NCBI GenBank assembly: GCA_027619975.1
Contig: JAQCGX010000027.1
Span: forward strand, 1-48,421
Source of the DNA: Nitrospinota bacterium
GTDB taxonomy: Bacteria; Nitrospinota; Nitrospinia; Nitrospinales; VA-1
Length of the DNA stretch: 48,421 bases
Reading direction: 5' to 3'
Below the pieces are notes generated by a model. That model was given only the letters and a program-made list of their open reading frames with translations. It made no database searches and was not told the DNA's origin. How positions within the stretch are numbered: position 1 is the first letter of the stretch; the number at the start of each line of letters is the position of its first letter. Below are positions 7,663 through 18,728 of the stretch, one piece after another. Both the position numbers and the translations under genes were made by a program.

Positions 7663-9035
7663 ATACTTCAAAATTAACAAACAATTCTCAAACATCCACC
7701 CTATTAAAGCGGCGACACTTAGTTGAGTCCTTCCCGCAGTTGGAGCCCCCCTTGGAACAAATTACATTTGAGTCTCTTCACCTTCCTGAGACCGTACTAA
7801 AAGGCATACAGGACGCGGATTTTAAGTACTGTACCCCCATTCAAGCTGCGGCATTGCCCATCGCCCTGGCAGGAAAGGACGTAGCCGGCCAGGCGCAAAC
7901 GGGAACCGGCAAGACCGCTGCCTTTTTGATCACCATTTTCACACGACTTCTCGCAACCCCAAAACCCGAAATGAAAGGGGAAAGAGCCGGTCCACGTGCA
8001 CTCATCATCGCTCCAACCCGCGAGTTAGCCCGGCAAATAGAAAAAGATGCCCTGCTCTTAGGCAAACATTGCAATTTCAAAATCGTCTGCGTATATGGCG
8101 GCGTGGATTATGACAAACAACGCACCATGATTAAAGACGGGGTGGACATTCTCATCGCCACCCCTGGACGTCTGATTGATTATTACAAACAGAAATTCTT
8201 CAGCCTGAAGCTGGTGGAAGCGCTGGTCATCGACGAAGCCGATCGCATGTTTGACATGGGTTTCATTCAGGACCTGCGTTACCTGCTCCGCAATACCTCG
8301 CCCTACAACAAGCGCCTGTCGATGCTGTTTTCGGCAACGTTGAACTTCAGGGTGATGGAACTGTGCTACGAACACATGAACAACCCGGAAAAAGTGACGA
8401 TCGAACCAGAAAAGGCCGTGGTCGATGAAATTGCCCAATCCCTTTATCATGTCGGCCATCACGAAAAATTCAATCTTTTGTTGGGACTGCTGAAACAGGA
8501 AGAGGGAGAAAAAGTGTTGATTTTTTGCAACACCAAAGCCATGAATGAAAGGCTGGAAGCCAAACTCAAACATAATGGCTTCAACGCCGGACAGATCTCG
8601 GGCGACCTGCATCAGAAAGCCCGTATCCGCGTTCTCGAAGAATTCAGCGCTGGTGATCTGGATATACTGATCGCCACCGATGTCGCCTCACGCGGCATTC
8701 ATGTCGATGACATCACCCACGTGATCAATTTCGACTTGCCACAGGACCCTGAGGATTACGTTCATCGCATCGGCAGGACAGCCCGCGCCGGAAAGAAAGG
8801 CACGGCTATCACCCTGTGTTGCGAAAATTATGCGGCCCACCTGGAACGGGTGGAAGAATATTTAAAAACCAAAATTCCCGTTGTCTGGGCGGAAGAAGAA
8901 TTATTTCTTAAAGGTAAGCCAGGAATGCCGCCCCGGCGTCCTAAAACCAAACGCCCTCCCGAACGCAAGTCTTCATCAACCAGTCGACCGGTCAGAGGCA
9001 AACCGCCCCGAGGCAGGTCTCGCGCACGGCCCTGA
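7659..9035 (+). CDS. DEAD-box ATP-dependent RNA helicase (RhlB/RhlE-like)
   Basis: A 458-residue RNA helicase that remodels RNA structure in ribosome assembly or mRNA turnover. All motifs are visible in order: Q motif region (FKYCTPIQ), AQTGTGKT at 79-86, PTRELA, GGVD, TPGRL, DEAD at 192-195, SAT at 225-227, RGIHVDD and HRIGRTARAG at about 369-378. The C-terminal tail of some 55 residues is rich in Arg, Lys and Pro (PRRPKTKRPPERK), a typical RNA-binding extension. The TTG start is weak, with AAGG close by, and overlaps a six-codon upstream ORF. The gene is monocistronic and divergent from sdhA. Assignment to RhlB or RhlE cannot be settled by eye. Confidence 0.92.
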   Translation: MNTSKLTNNSQTSTLLKRRHLVESFPQLEPPLEQITFESLHLPETVLKGIQDADFKYCTPIQAAALPIALAGKDVAGQAQTGTGKTAAFLITIFTRLLATPKPEMKGERAGPRALIIAPTRELARQIEKDALLLGKHCNFKIVCVYGGVDYDKQRTMIKDGVDILIATPGRLIDYYKQKFFSLKLVEALVIDEADRMFDMGFIQDLRYLLRNTSPYNKRLSMLFSATLNFRVMELCYEHMNNPEKVTIEPEKAVVDEIAQSLYHVGHHEKFNLLLGLLKQEEGEKVLIFCNTKAMNERLEAKLKHNGFNAGQISGDLHQKARIRVLEEFSAGDLDILIATDVASRGIHVDDITHVINFDLPQDPEDYVHRIGRTARAGKKGTAITLCCENYAAHLERVEEYLKTKIPVVWAEEELFLKGKPGMPPRRPKTKRPPERKSSSTSRPVRGKPPRGRSRARP

Positions 9036-9101
9036 GGCAACCGGGCCAATCCTTGAGGAAAAGCAGGTCAGCTGTTCTCTGCCTTTGAGCAGAGGCTTTC
9101 C

Positions 9102-11551
<2,450 letters not shown>

Positions 11552-11672
11552 TCACAAAGGGATGAAAGGTTTCGCAAACGGCAAAAACCCAGGAGCGATT
11601 ATATTAGACAGTGAATGAAATTAGGGAAATTTTGAGGAATTTTTATACTGTGGGGAATATCGAAGTAACCTG

Positions 11673-13076
11673 CTAGGGTTCCAAAGTCACGTAATAGCCA
11701 TACCTGCCCCGCTGAACCAAAAGGAGGGCGCTGTCCCGGCCACCGGCTTCCAGAATGGCTTTATTGAAGTCCTGCTCGTTGTCAATCTGGCTCTGATTGA
11801 CTTGCCGGATAATATCCCCAGGGCTGAGACCGATTCGTCCTCCGGCGCTATTGGGAGTCACTTTATTGACCATGACTCCTTTGCGAGTCGATAACTGGTA
11901 TTTTCTTACCGCCACGTCATCAATATTCTGAACACCCAGTCCCAGCCAGTTCAGGGTGAAATCTACAACCTTATCACTGGGGATGGCTTTTACTTTGAGC
12001 CGGATGTCCTGTTGCCGGCCCTCGCGGAGAACGGAAAACGTAATGGTATTTCCCACCGAATAAGACCCGACCCTCTGCTGGTACTCCAGTTTTCTGCTGA
12101 TTTCATGGTTGTTCAATTTGAGGATCACATCACCCTGTTTTATTCCCGCCTTGCGGGCAGGACTTTCAGGAAACACCTGAGTCACCAACACCCCCTGCGC
12201 CCGGTCCAATTTGAAATAGCGGAGCAACTCCGGGGTCATATCCTGAACCAAAACCCCAAGCCATCCGCGACGAACTTTACCGTAACTGATCAGATCGTTG
12301 ATGATGCGTTTTGCATTTTCTATGGGAATGGCAAACCCGATACCCTCAGCCTTCTGATAAATCGCCGTGTTGATACCGATTAAAGATCCATTGATATTCA
12401 GCAACGGTCCACCACTATTCCCCGGATTGATGGAGGCATCGACCTGGATAAAGTCGTGGTAAACCATATCTTCTCCCGATTTGATGGAACGGTTGAGAGC
12501 GCTGATGATTCCAGTGGTCACTGTGTGCTGAAGACCAAAAGGATTGCCTATGGCGAGCACCGTCTCGCCAATCATCAAATCGTCCGAACGTCCCATTTCG
12601 ACAAAAGGCAGCGGCTGGTCGGAATCGATCTTAATCACGGCCAGGTCCGATTTCCGATCCGCTCCGATCAAACGGGCGTCGAATTCGCGCTTGTCAATCA
12701 GAGTCACCTTGATTCTAACCGCCTTGCCGATCACATGTTCATTGGTCAGGATGTATCCCTCGGGATTGATGAGGACTCCCGAACCAAGGCTCCGTCGTTG
12801 TTGATCGAAATTAGGAATAAAATCCTTTAAAAACCGATCGAAGACATCACCTCCAAAATTACCTCCACCAAAACTCCGAAATGGATTCCCGCGCTGAGGA
12901 GGCGCCTCCTCGGTATAGATATTGACCACCATCGGGCCGACTTTTTCAACCGCTAAGACCAAAGGGGTTCTTCGGCTGGATTCTGAATGAGAAAAACCAG
13001 GGAAAGAGTTTAGTAAAAGGAACCAAAACAGGAGGGCAGAGAGAATAGCGGGTCTTACTATCCGGGGAAATAGCAT
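11673..13076 (-). CDS. Periplasmic serine protease, HtrA/DegP family (copy 1)
   Basis: A trypsin-like HtrA protease for quality control of misfolded envelope proteins. Numbering from the long start (13142), the triad is H136 (TNEHVIG), D166 (SDLAVIKID) and S243 (GNSGGPLL). Two PDZ domains follow at roughly 290-380 and 395-485. The ATG at 13076 is chosen because it begins a clean signal peptide (MLFPRIVRPAILSALLFW...); an upstream ATG at 13142 would add 22 residues. Neither has a good ribosome binding site, so the start is unsure. The linker before the protease domain is Gly/Phe-rich. A second HtrA gene lies upstream in the same orientation, separated by a MITE. The C terminus ends at a TAG. 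Confidence 0.9.
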   Translation of the reverse strand: MLFPRIVRPAILSALLFWFLLLNSFPGFSHSESSRRTPLVLAVEKVGPMVVNIYTEEAPPQRGNPFRSFGGGNFGGDVFDRFLKDFIPNFDQQRRSLGSGVLINPEGYILTNEHVIGKAVRIKVTLIDKREFDARLIGADRKSDLAVIKIDSDQPLPFVEMGRSDDLMIGETVLAIGNPFGLQHTVTTGIISALNRSIKSGEDMVYHDFIQVDASINPGNSGGPLLNINGSLIGINTAIYQKAEGIGFAIPIENAKRIINDLISYGKVRRGWLGVLVQDMTPELLRYFKLDRAQGVLVTQVFPESPARKAGIKQGDVILKLNNHEISRKLEYQQRVGSYSVGNTITFSVLREGRQQDIRLKVKAIPSDKVVDFTLNWLGLGVQNIDDVAVRKYQLSTRKGVMVNKVTPNSAGGRIGLSPGDIIRQVNQSQIDNEQDFNKAILEAGGRDSALLLVQRGRYGYYVTLEP

Positions 13077-13173
13077 AATAAGAAATTTAAGTGGGGTAAG
13101 GATTGAGATGGTGGACCGGAATTGGCCCACCATCTTCATCAAGTCAATACAAAATGGAAGGTTGAATGATTAG

Positions 13174-13357
13174 CAGGTTGCTGAAAAACTATTTTTGGGA
13201 CCTTAAAATGTTAATTTCAAGTTTACTGTTAATTTAAGAAAACCAGTAGCACAGGCTTTCTAGCCTGTGCGCACAGCCTGGAAAGGCTGTGCCACTTAAA
13301 AGCAAAAACCTGTAAAACTTAACTCGCTGACGGATTTTTCTCTTTTTCAGCAACCTG
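13174..13357. repeat. Family B MITE-like element with 15-bp perfect terminal inverted repeats
   Basis: The element is bounded by CAGGTTGCTGAAAAA (13174-13188) and its exact reverse complement TTTTTCAGCAACCTG (13343-13357), flanked by TAG and TTA. The interior holds the hairpin module 13245-13296 (CAGGCTTTCTAGCCTG and CAGCCTGGAAAGGCTG arms), also found in family A. It has no coding capacity. It fills the gap between the two htrA genes. A second copy in inverted orientation begins at 48269. Confidence 0.85.
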
Positions 13358-13378
13358 TTAGAGTTTAACCCTAAACCC

Positions 13379-14863
13379 CTAGTTCATTTTAACAGCCACA
13401 TAGATCGTGGTTCCTCCTCTGCGGACAAGAAACAACACCGTGCTTTCTTTTTTTACCGCAGAAGTGACGTTATCGTAATCCTGAACAGAATTAACAGGAG
13501 TTCGGTTGATTTCTGTTATCACATCGCCTCTACGGATTCCCGCTTCTCCTGCAGCACCATCAGCCGCTACATCGGAAACAAGAACCCCATCTGGAGAATC
13601 CAACTGAAGGCTCGCCATGAGTTCTGGAGTGATGTCCTGAACTTGCAGACCCACAGGATCTTCCTTGGCGGCGACCTGTGTTTCTCCTTCTTTCAGAACC
13701 TCGATGGTGATATTGAAAACTTTTCTTTTGCCATCGCGGATCACTTCCACGGGAACCTGCGAGTCGGGGGAGGTCCTGGCCACAATTTTTGGCAAGGTTT
13801 CTATTTCATCGATATCTTCCTTATTGAATTTAACGATGACGTCCCCTCTTTTGATTCCAGCTTTATCTGCAGGACCCTCGGGAATCACATCACCCACCAG
13901 AGCTCCTTTGGCAACCTTCAGACCAAAGGACTTGGCCAATTCGGGAGTGATTTTCTGGATCATGACTCCCAGCCACCCGCGCGTCACACTGCCCTTTTCC
14001 TTCAGATCCTTGAGAATGGTCTTGGCAATATTAATGGGAATGGCGAAACCGATGCCGACATTGCCGCCGGAATTGCCAGATATAATCGCGGTATTGATGC
14101 CAATGACATCGCCTTTGATATTGATCAAAGGCCCACCGCTGTTGCCAGGATTGATCGATGCATCGGTCTGGATAAATTCGTCATAAGGCCCGGCCCCGAT
14201 GTTCCGGCTGAGAGCGCTGACCACGCCTACCGTGACCGTATGGCTCAAGCCAAATGGATTGCCTATCGCCATGACCCATTCCCCGACTTCCAGGTTCTCT
14301 GAATCTCCAAGATTCAAATGGGGGAAAGGTTTGGTGTTGCCTTCTTTTCTTACAATCTTGATCAACGCAATATCGGTTTTGGAATCGGCTCCAATCAACG
14401 TCGCGGTGTGCTCCTTATCATCATCCAGAGTAACGGTGATTTCATCCGCTCCGTCAACCACATGGAAATTGGTGAGGACAAAACCCTCGGGATCAATGAT
14501 GAACCCGGAACCCATACCCCCTTTAGGCCGTTGCTCCGGACGTTGTTGTCCGAAAAAACGATCATAAAAATCCTTGAAAGGATCAGGACCGCCTCCCGGA
14601 GGAGAAGAAGGTGGAGGGGGAGCCTGAAATTGCCTGGCACTCGGTTGGGCTTGTCTTTTGGCTTTGACGCTCACGTTGACCACCGCCGGGTTCTGCTTTT
14701 TGGCGATATCAACAAATATGTTACTTGCCAGGGGGACCGTATCGCTACTCAATGCAAACGCCTGCTCTAAATACCCTTTACCATTGCTCCCAAACGAAAC
14801 CGGCAAGAGCAATGCGCCCGCAAGCATCAAAACAAAGGGGAGTTTAACAATCTTTAAATTCAT
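13379..14863 (-). CDS. Periplasmic serine protease, Do/DegP family (copy 2)
   Basis: A 494-residue HtrA/DegP-type protease-chaperone. The signal peptide spans MNLKIVKLPFVLMLAGALLL. The catalytic triad is H134 (TNFHVVDG), D164 (TDIALIKI) and S242 (GNSGGPLI). Two PDZ domains occupy about 275-385 and 400-490. A Pro/Gly-rich loop (PPPPSSPPGGG) at about 82-92 corresponds to the LA loop region. The ATG at 14863 is preferred because GAGG lies six bases ahead and it begins the signal peptide; an upstream in-frame start at 14905 would add 14 residues. It is better preserved to the DegP consensus than copy 1, and the two copies probably have distinct substrates. Confidence 0.92.
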   Translation of the reverse strand: MNLKIVKLPFVLMLAGALLLPVSFGSNGKGYLEQAFALSSDTVPLASNIFVDIAKKQNPAVVNVSVKAKRQAQPSARQFQAPPPPSSPPGGGPDPFKDFYDRFFGQQRPEQRPKGGMGSGFIIDPEGFVLTNFHVVDGADEITVTLDDDKEHTATLIGADSKTDIALIKIVRKEGNTKPFPHLNLGDSENLEVGEWVMAIGNPFGLSHTVTVGVVSALSRNIGAGPYDEFIQTDASINPGNSGGPLINIKGDVIGINTAIISGNSGGNVGIGFAIPINIAKTILKDLKEKGSVTRGWLGVMIQKITPELAKSFGLKVAKGALVGDVIPEGPADKAGIKRGDVIVKFNKEDIDEIETLPKIVARTSPDSQVPVEVIRDGKRKVFNITIEVLKEGETQVAAKEDPVGLQVQDITPELMASLQLDSPDGVLVSDVAADGAAGEAGIRRGDVITEINRTPVNSVQDYDNVTSAVKKESTVLFLVRRGGTTIYVAVKMN

Positions 14864-15553
14864 GTGTGACCTCGCTATACGATCCAAATTAATGAAAGTG
14901 TTCAATCCCCATACGGGATCTTCTGCCGAAATGAATTACTGCTTTAAAGAAGCACGCTGTTCCAGTGCAATTCTTTTCAGGCTACTAAATCTGATATTAA
15001 TCAAATATTAAAGCAGGATTAATTTTTCTTAACCTCTACGCCCGGGAGCATGACCGCCAATGGTCGAAATAAGAAGAAAAATCATGCGCGGCTTTTCAGA
15101 GTCTGCAAATGAAAAGTAAATGAAAAGTAAATGAAACGAGCTTATTCCAAATAGTAATAAAGAATAAATCCTTTTTGTGAAGCAAAACCTGACAAGACCC
15201 AACTTTTCAGAGATTCCCTCTAAAACTGTTTGGCTCCAGCCAACCTTTTAAAAAATAATAACTTTTCAGTGTACTTATTATAATTAGCCAGAGTTCTTTT
15301 TACAACCTCCATTTCCTAAGATGCTTCGACCCTTCCAGAATTACTTATTGACTCATAGTTTTATATAACAGATAATTATTCAAACAGTTCGAGTCCCGTT
15401 AAGGGAACCGGGCGAGAGAATCCGGGAATTTTCTCCAACGAGTTGCGCAAATTGCCCAAACTGACTTTTTCTACCCAAAATGGCTGGTTCCCTTAAAAAT
15501 TTTCTTCGTCCGCCTAAAATATCCTGGCAAAGATCTTTTGGAGGCACTCCACC
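14864..15553. other. Intergenic region between divergent genes
   Basis: About 690 bp carrying the upstream regions of the minus-strand htrA gene and the plus-strand DUF2065 gene. No gene is recognised. The only structure noted is an 11-bp tandem repeat, AAATGAAAAGT twice at 15107-15128 with a partial third unit, and a GTTCGAGTCCC string at 15387-15397 that is not part of a tRNA. Base composition is AT-rich, in line with promoter DNA. Confidence 0.5.
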
Positions 15554-15796
15554 TTGCTTTTATTCATTTACCCAGGGTTTCTCCCTGTTCAACCGATGAG
15601 TATTTTCTTAGCTGCCCTGGGATTGATGATGGTGTTTGAAGGCATTCCTTATTTCTGTTTTCCAGCTCAGGTAAAGGCCTTCGCGCGCAAAATCCCGGAG
15701 ATTCCCGATACCACCTTACGGATCGTGGGCTTATTTCTCATGCTGCTAGGATTAGCAGTCGCTTATTTTGGGAGGTTCATTACTGATAATGCATAA
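15554..15796 (+). CDS. DUF2065 small membrane protein
   Basis: An 80-residue inner-membrane protein of the DUF2065 (YjeT-like) family. Two hydrophobic helices flank a short loop; the conserved features LGLMMVFEGIPYF, PDTTLRIVGLFLMLLG are visible. Function is unknown across the family. The TTG start at 15554 has GGAGG nine bases upstream; an ATG at 15596 would give a 66-residue protein closer to the usual family length but lacks a visible ribosome binding site. The stop overlaps the ATG of the next gene (ATGCATAA), so the two are translationally coupled. Confidence 0.8.
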   Translation: MLLFIYPGFLPVQPMSIFLAALGLMMVFEGIPYFCFPAQVKAFARKIPEIPDTTLRIVGLFLMLLGLAVAYFGRFITDNA

Positions 15797-16223
15797 ACGA
15801 ATCACTATTCTGACTTTCATTTTGATGGCATCATTACTGCTTTTTTCTTTAGGCGGGTGCGCCGGGAAAAAGAAGACTATAAATTCCGAGGATGCATCAG
15901 CGGGGTTTTCAGATGTTGCCTACCCGTTCACCGATGTGCCCATCCCTGCCGGATTCAAGTCCGACCGGGATAAATCCTTTATTTATGAATCCGGCAGTGG
16001 ATCGATCAAGGTGGGGCGGTTGTATTATTCAGGTTGGAACGGCGCTCAGGAAGTGGTGAATTATTACCAAAATGCCATGATCAACAAAGGATGGAAGATG
16101 ATCAACGCAATGCAACATGGCGGGATGATCTTGAATTACGAGAAAAAAGGCTGGGTGTGCACCCTGATCGTCACGGAAGCCATGCTCAAAACACACCTGG
16201 AAATACAAATTAATCCCAAATAA
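15789..16223 (+). CDS. Uncharacterised lipoprotein
   Basis: A 144-residue predicted lipoprotein. The signal peptide ends in a lipobox LGGC with Cys24 as the lipidated residue. The mature part begins with a charged linker, then PFTDVPIPAGF, a segment with FIYESGSGSIKVGRLYYSG, and YYQNAMINKGWKMIN followed by beta-strand-like sequence. A small globular domain that follows this plan is common in Gram-negative lipoproteins, but I do not recognise a named function. The ATG overlaps the DUF2065 stop by 8 bp. Localisation (inner or outer membrane) is not certain; the +2 residue is Ala, which would favour sorting to the outer membrane. Confidence 0.78.
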   Translation: MHKRITILTFILMASLLLFSLGGCAGKKKTINSEDASAGFSDVAYPFTDVPIPAGFKSDRDKSFIYESGSGSIKVGRLYYSGWNGAQEVVNYYQNAMINKGWKMINAMQHGGMILNYEKKGWVCTLIVTEAMLKTHLEIQINPK

Positions 16224-16327
16224 TTCATCAGGTAGTGGTACAATCCTTCTGTCCTTGATCCCTGAAATCTTCCGGGGATCAAAGCGGTTCTGATAAAAAT
16301 TTTTCCTTCTTCGCTTTAATTATAAAA

Positions 16328-17080
16328 ATGTCTGAAACGAGTCCTTTCTCAAGGCAACTCATTCTGGATTTCCCTTCGCGTCCTGAATTCAAGTTTTCCA
16401 ACTTTGTGATATCGGAAGGATCCCGGTTCGCCTACGAAGTGGCCCGGCAAATCACATCGGACGCCCCGCTCTCCTACAGCACGCTTTACCTGTACGGAGA
16501 CCGCAACCTGGGAAAGACGCATCTGCTGATGGCCATCGGCAATCATATTTCGGAAACTCAGCCCGACAAAAAAGTGATTTTTCTTAATGGGCAGGAATTC
16601 GTGCGCAAAATTGGAGAGAAAAACTCCGAGGAAGTCACGCAAACGCTCCGCCTATTACTGGAAGCGGACTATTTTCTGCTGGACGATGCCGATTTCCTGG
16701 CAAAACAACCCATAGCCCAGGAAAAGCTTTACCATATTTACAACACCTTGCAGGAAAATAATAAAAAAGCAGTTTTCGCCGGACTGCACAGTCCGGAAAA
16801 GCTCGCCGCCACCGAACCCTACCTGAAATCCAGATTTCTGTGGGGCATGACGGCGGAAATCAAACCGATAGACGACACGACGACGGCGAAAATACTCACC
16901 AAGCTTGGCAATGATATCGGACTGAACATTCCAGAAAAAACCATAAACTACCTGCTGACTCACATCCCCAGAGATTTTTTGTCCATCAAAAACTCCGTGG
17001 AAAAAATAAATCAGGAATCTTTCCTGCGTAAAAGGAAAGTTTCCATTCCTCTAGCCAAAGAGGCTCTAAACCGTCCCTAA
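16328..17080 (+). CDS. DnaA-like AAA+ protein, Hda type
   Basis: A 250-residue protein with the AAA+ domain of DnaA but no DNA-binding domain IV, like Hda, the factor that together with the sliding clamp inactivates DnaA-ATP. Walker A is GDRNLGKT at 57-64; the Walker B region is LLDDAD at 117-122. The lid domain fills the C-terminal third. Near the N terminus QLILDF (10-15) resembles the clamp-binding consensus QLxLF, as in Hda, which supports a role in regulatory inactivation of DnaA. That role is inferred. A conserved sensor/Arg region is seen at LKSRFLWG. The following ligase gene starts 4 bp after its stop, so both share a transcript. Confidence 0.8.
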   Translation: MSETSPFSRQLILDFPSRPEFKFSNFVISEGSRFAYEVARQITSDAPLSYSTLYLYGDRNLGKTHLLMAIGNHISETQPDKKVIFLNGQEFVRKIGEKNSEEVTQTLRLLLEADYFLLDDADFLAKQPIAQEKLYHIYNTLQENNKKAVFAGLHSPEKLAATEPYLKSRFLWGMTAEIKPIDDTTTAKILTKLGNDIGLNIPEKTINYLLTHIPRDFLSIKNSVEKINQESFLRKRKVSIPLAKEALNRP

Positions 17081-17084
17081 GAAA

Positions 17085-18728
17085 ATGAAGGCTTCGCAGT
17101 TGAATATCGCCACTCTGTTGGATCAGGTCGCTCGGGAAAACCCGAAAACGCCAGCAGTCATCGTTCCCTGGCAAAAACGCAAAATCAGTTTCCAGGAACT
17201 TCACGAGGACAGTAATCGTCTGGCCTCGGGACTGATCCGCATAGGAATTGCCAAAGGCGACCGGGTGCTTTTGCTCGTTCCCTTCAGTATCGAATTCATC
17301 ACCCTGACATTCGCCCTGCTTAAAGCCGGAGCGGTTGCCGTATTGATCGACCCCGGTCTGGGACGGAAAAACATGCTGCAATGCATCAAGCAAGCTCAGG
17401 CCAAGGGAATGATCGCCATCCCGAAAGCCTTTGCCGCAAGAAAATTATTTCCCAAGCCGTTTCAGGACATCGAAATATCCGTCACCGTGGGCCGCCGCTG
17501 GTTTTGGGGCGGAAACACATTGGACCAGATAAGAAAGCTGGGCGCAGAAGATATCCCGCCTGCGGAAATCAACGAAAATGATCCCGCCGCCATACTTTTT
17601 ACCAGCGGCAGCACCGGGCCGTCTAAAGGCGTTTTGTACACCCACAGCATGTTTCTTCATCAGGTCGAGGTTTTACGATCATCCTTTGGGATTCAACCGG
17701 GGGAAATCGATTTACCGACGTTCCCGCTCTTCGGTCTGTTCGACCCCTTACTGGGGATGATCTGTGTGCTGCCAGAAATGGACTTCACCCAACCCGCCAG
17801 CGTGAACCCGGAAAAATTGATAAAACTCATAAAGAAATTCGCCATCACCAATAGTTTCGGTTCTCCCGCACTGTGGGACACAGTGAGTCGGCACTGCATC
17901 GACCAGAAAATCACTCTGCCTTCTATCAAACGAATTTTGATGGCCGGGGCTCCCGTACCCGGAACCTTGATCCAACGGTTTGATCAAATTCTAGAGGACA
18001 GCGCGGAAATCCATACCCCTTATGGAGCAACGGAAGCCCTGCCGGTCACCTCAATAGAAAGAAAAACCATTCTCGGCGAAACCTGGGGGAAAACCCAACA
18101 GGGCCTGGGCCTTTGCGTTGGGCATCCGGTTCCTTGCATGCAACTTAAAATTATAAAAATCACCGATGATTCCATCCCGTTTTGGAGTCCTGATCTAGAA
18201 CAACCTGCCTATGAAGTGGGTGAAGTTGCAGTTCAGAGCCCCTGGGTCACCCGGAAATATTTTAATCCCCTGAGTCCCGCCAATGAACTCGCAAAAATTG
18301 CCGATGGGGACAACTTCTGGCATAGAATGGGAGACTTGGGTTGGCTGGACGAACAAGGCCGTGTGTGGTTCTGCGGCAGGAAAAGCCAACGCGTGATAAC
18401 CAAGAGCAAAACTCTTTACACCATCCCCTGCGAAGCCATTTTCAATCAGCACCCCAGGGTCAGGCGTTCGGCCCTTGTCGGGGTGGGAGAACAGGGCCTG
18501 CAAGAACCTGTCATGGTGATAGAACCTGAGGACACCAAGCTCACCCCGGATTCCAAAGAGACGAAAGCTCTCATGCAAGAACTTCTCGAACGGGGAAAAC
18601 AGTACCCGCACACGGAGGAAATTAAGTTCTTCCTTATTCATCCCAATTTTCCCGTGGATATCCGCCACAACGCGAAAATCTTCCGTGAGCAACTGGCAAC
18701 CTGGGCCGAGGAAAAAATAACCGAATGA
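17085..18728 (+). CDS. AMP-dependent synthetase, OleC (beta-lactone synthetase)-like
   Basis: A 547-residue member of the adenylate-forming superfamily. The phosphate loop LFTSGSTGPSKG lies at 171-182 and the A5 motif TPYGATEALP at 311-320. The segments TNSFGSPALW, AGAPVP, the RMGDLGWLDEQGRVWFCGRK motif and CVGHPVP are characteristic of OleC, which converts beta-hydroxy acids to beta-lactones in long-chain olefin synthesis. The partner enzymes OleA, OleB and OleD are not in the window, so either they lie elsewhere or this homologue does another job such as acyl-CoA or acyl-AMP formation. It follows the Hda-like gene by 4 bp and overlaps the glycosyltransferase gene as ATGA. Confidence 0.82.
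   Translation: MKASQLNIATLLDQVARENPKTPAVIVPWQKRKISFQELHEDSNRLASGLIRIGIAKGDRVLLLVPFSIEFITLTFALLKAGAVAVLIDPGLGRKNMLQCIKQAQAKGMIAIPKAFAARKLFPKPFQDIEISVTVGRRWFWGGNTLDQIRKLGAEDIPPAEINENDPAAILFTSGSTGPSKGVLYTHSMFLHQVEVLRSSFGIQPGEIDLPTFPLFGLFDPLLGMICVLPEMDFTQPASVNPEKLIKLIKKFAITNSFGSPALWDTVSRHCIDQKITLPSIKRILMAGAPVPGTLIQRFDQILEDSAEIHTPYGATEALPVTSIERKTILGETWGKTQQGLGLCVGHPVPCMQLKIIKITDDSIPFWSPDLEQPAYEVGEVAVQSPWVTRKYFNPLSPANELAKIADGDNFWHRMGDLGWLDEQGRVWFCGRKSQRVITKSKTLYTIPCEAIFNQHPRVRRSALVGVGEQGLQEPVMVIEPEDTKLTPDSKETKALMQELLERGKQYPHTEEIKFFLIHPNFPVDIRHNAKIFREQLATWAEEKITE

Noticed and set aside
15387-15397. GTTCGAGTCCC, a tRNA T-loop-like string
   Set aside because: No acceptor, D or anticodon arm could be drawn around it; no CCA-like end is placed correctly.
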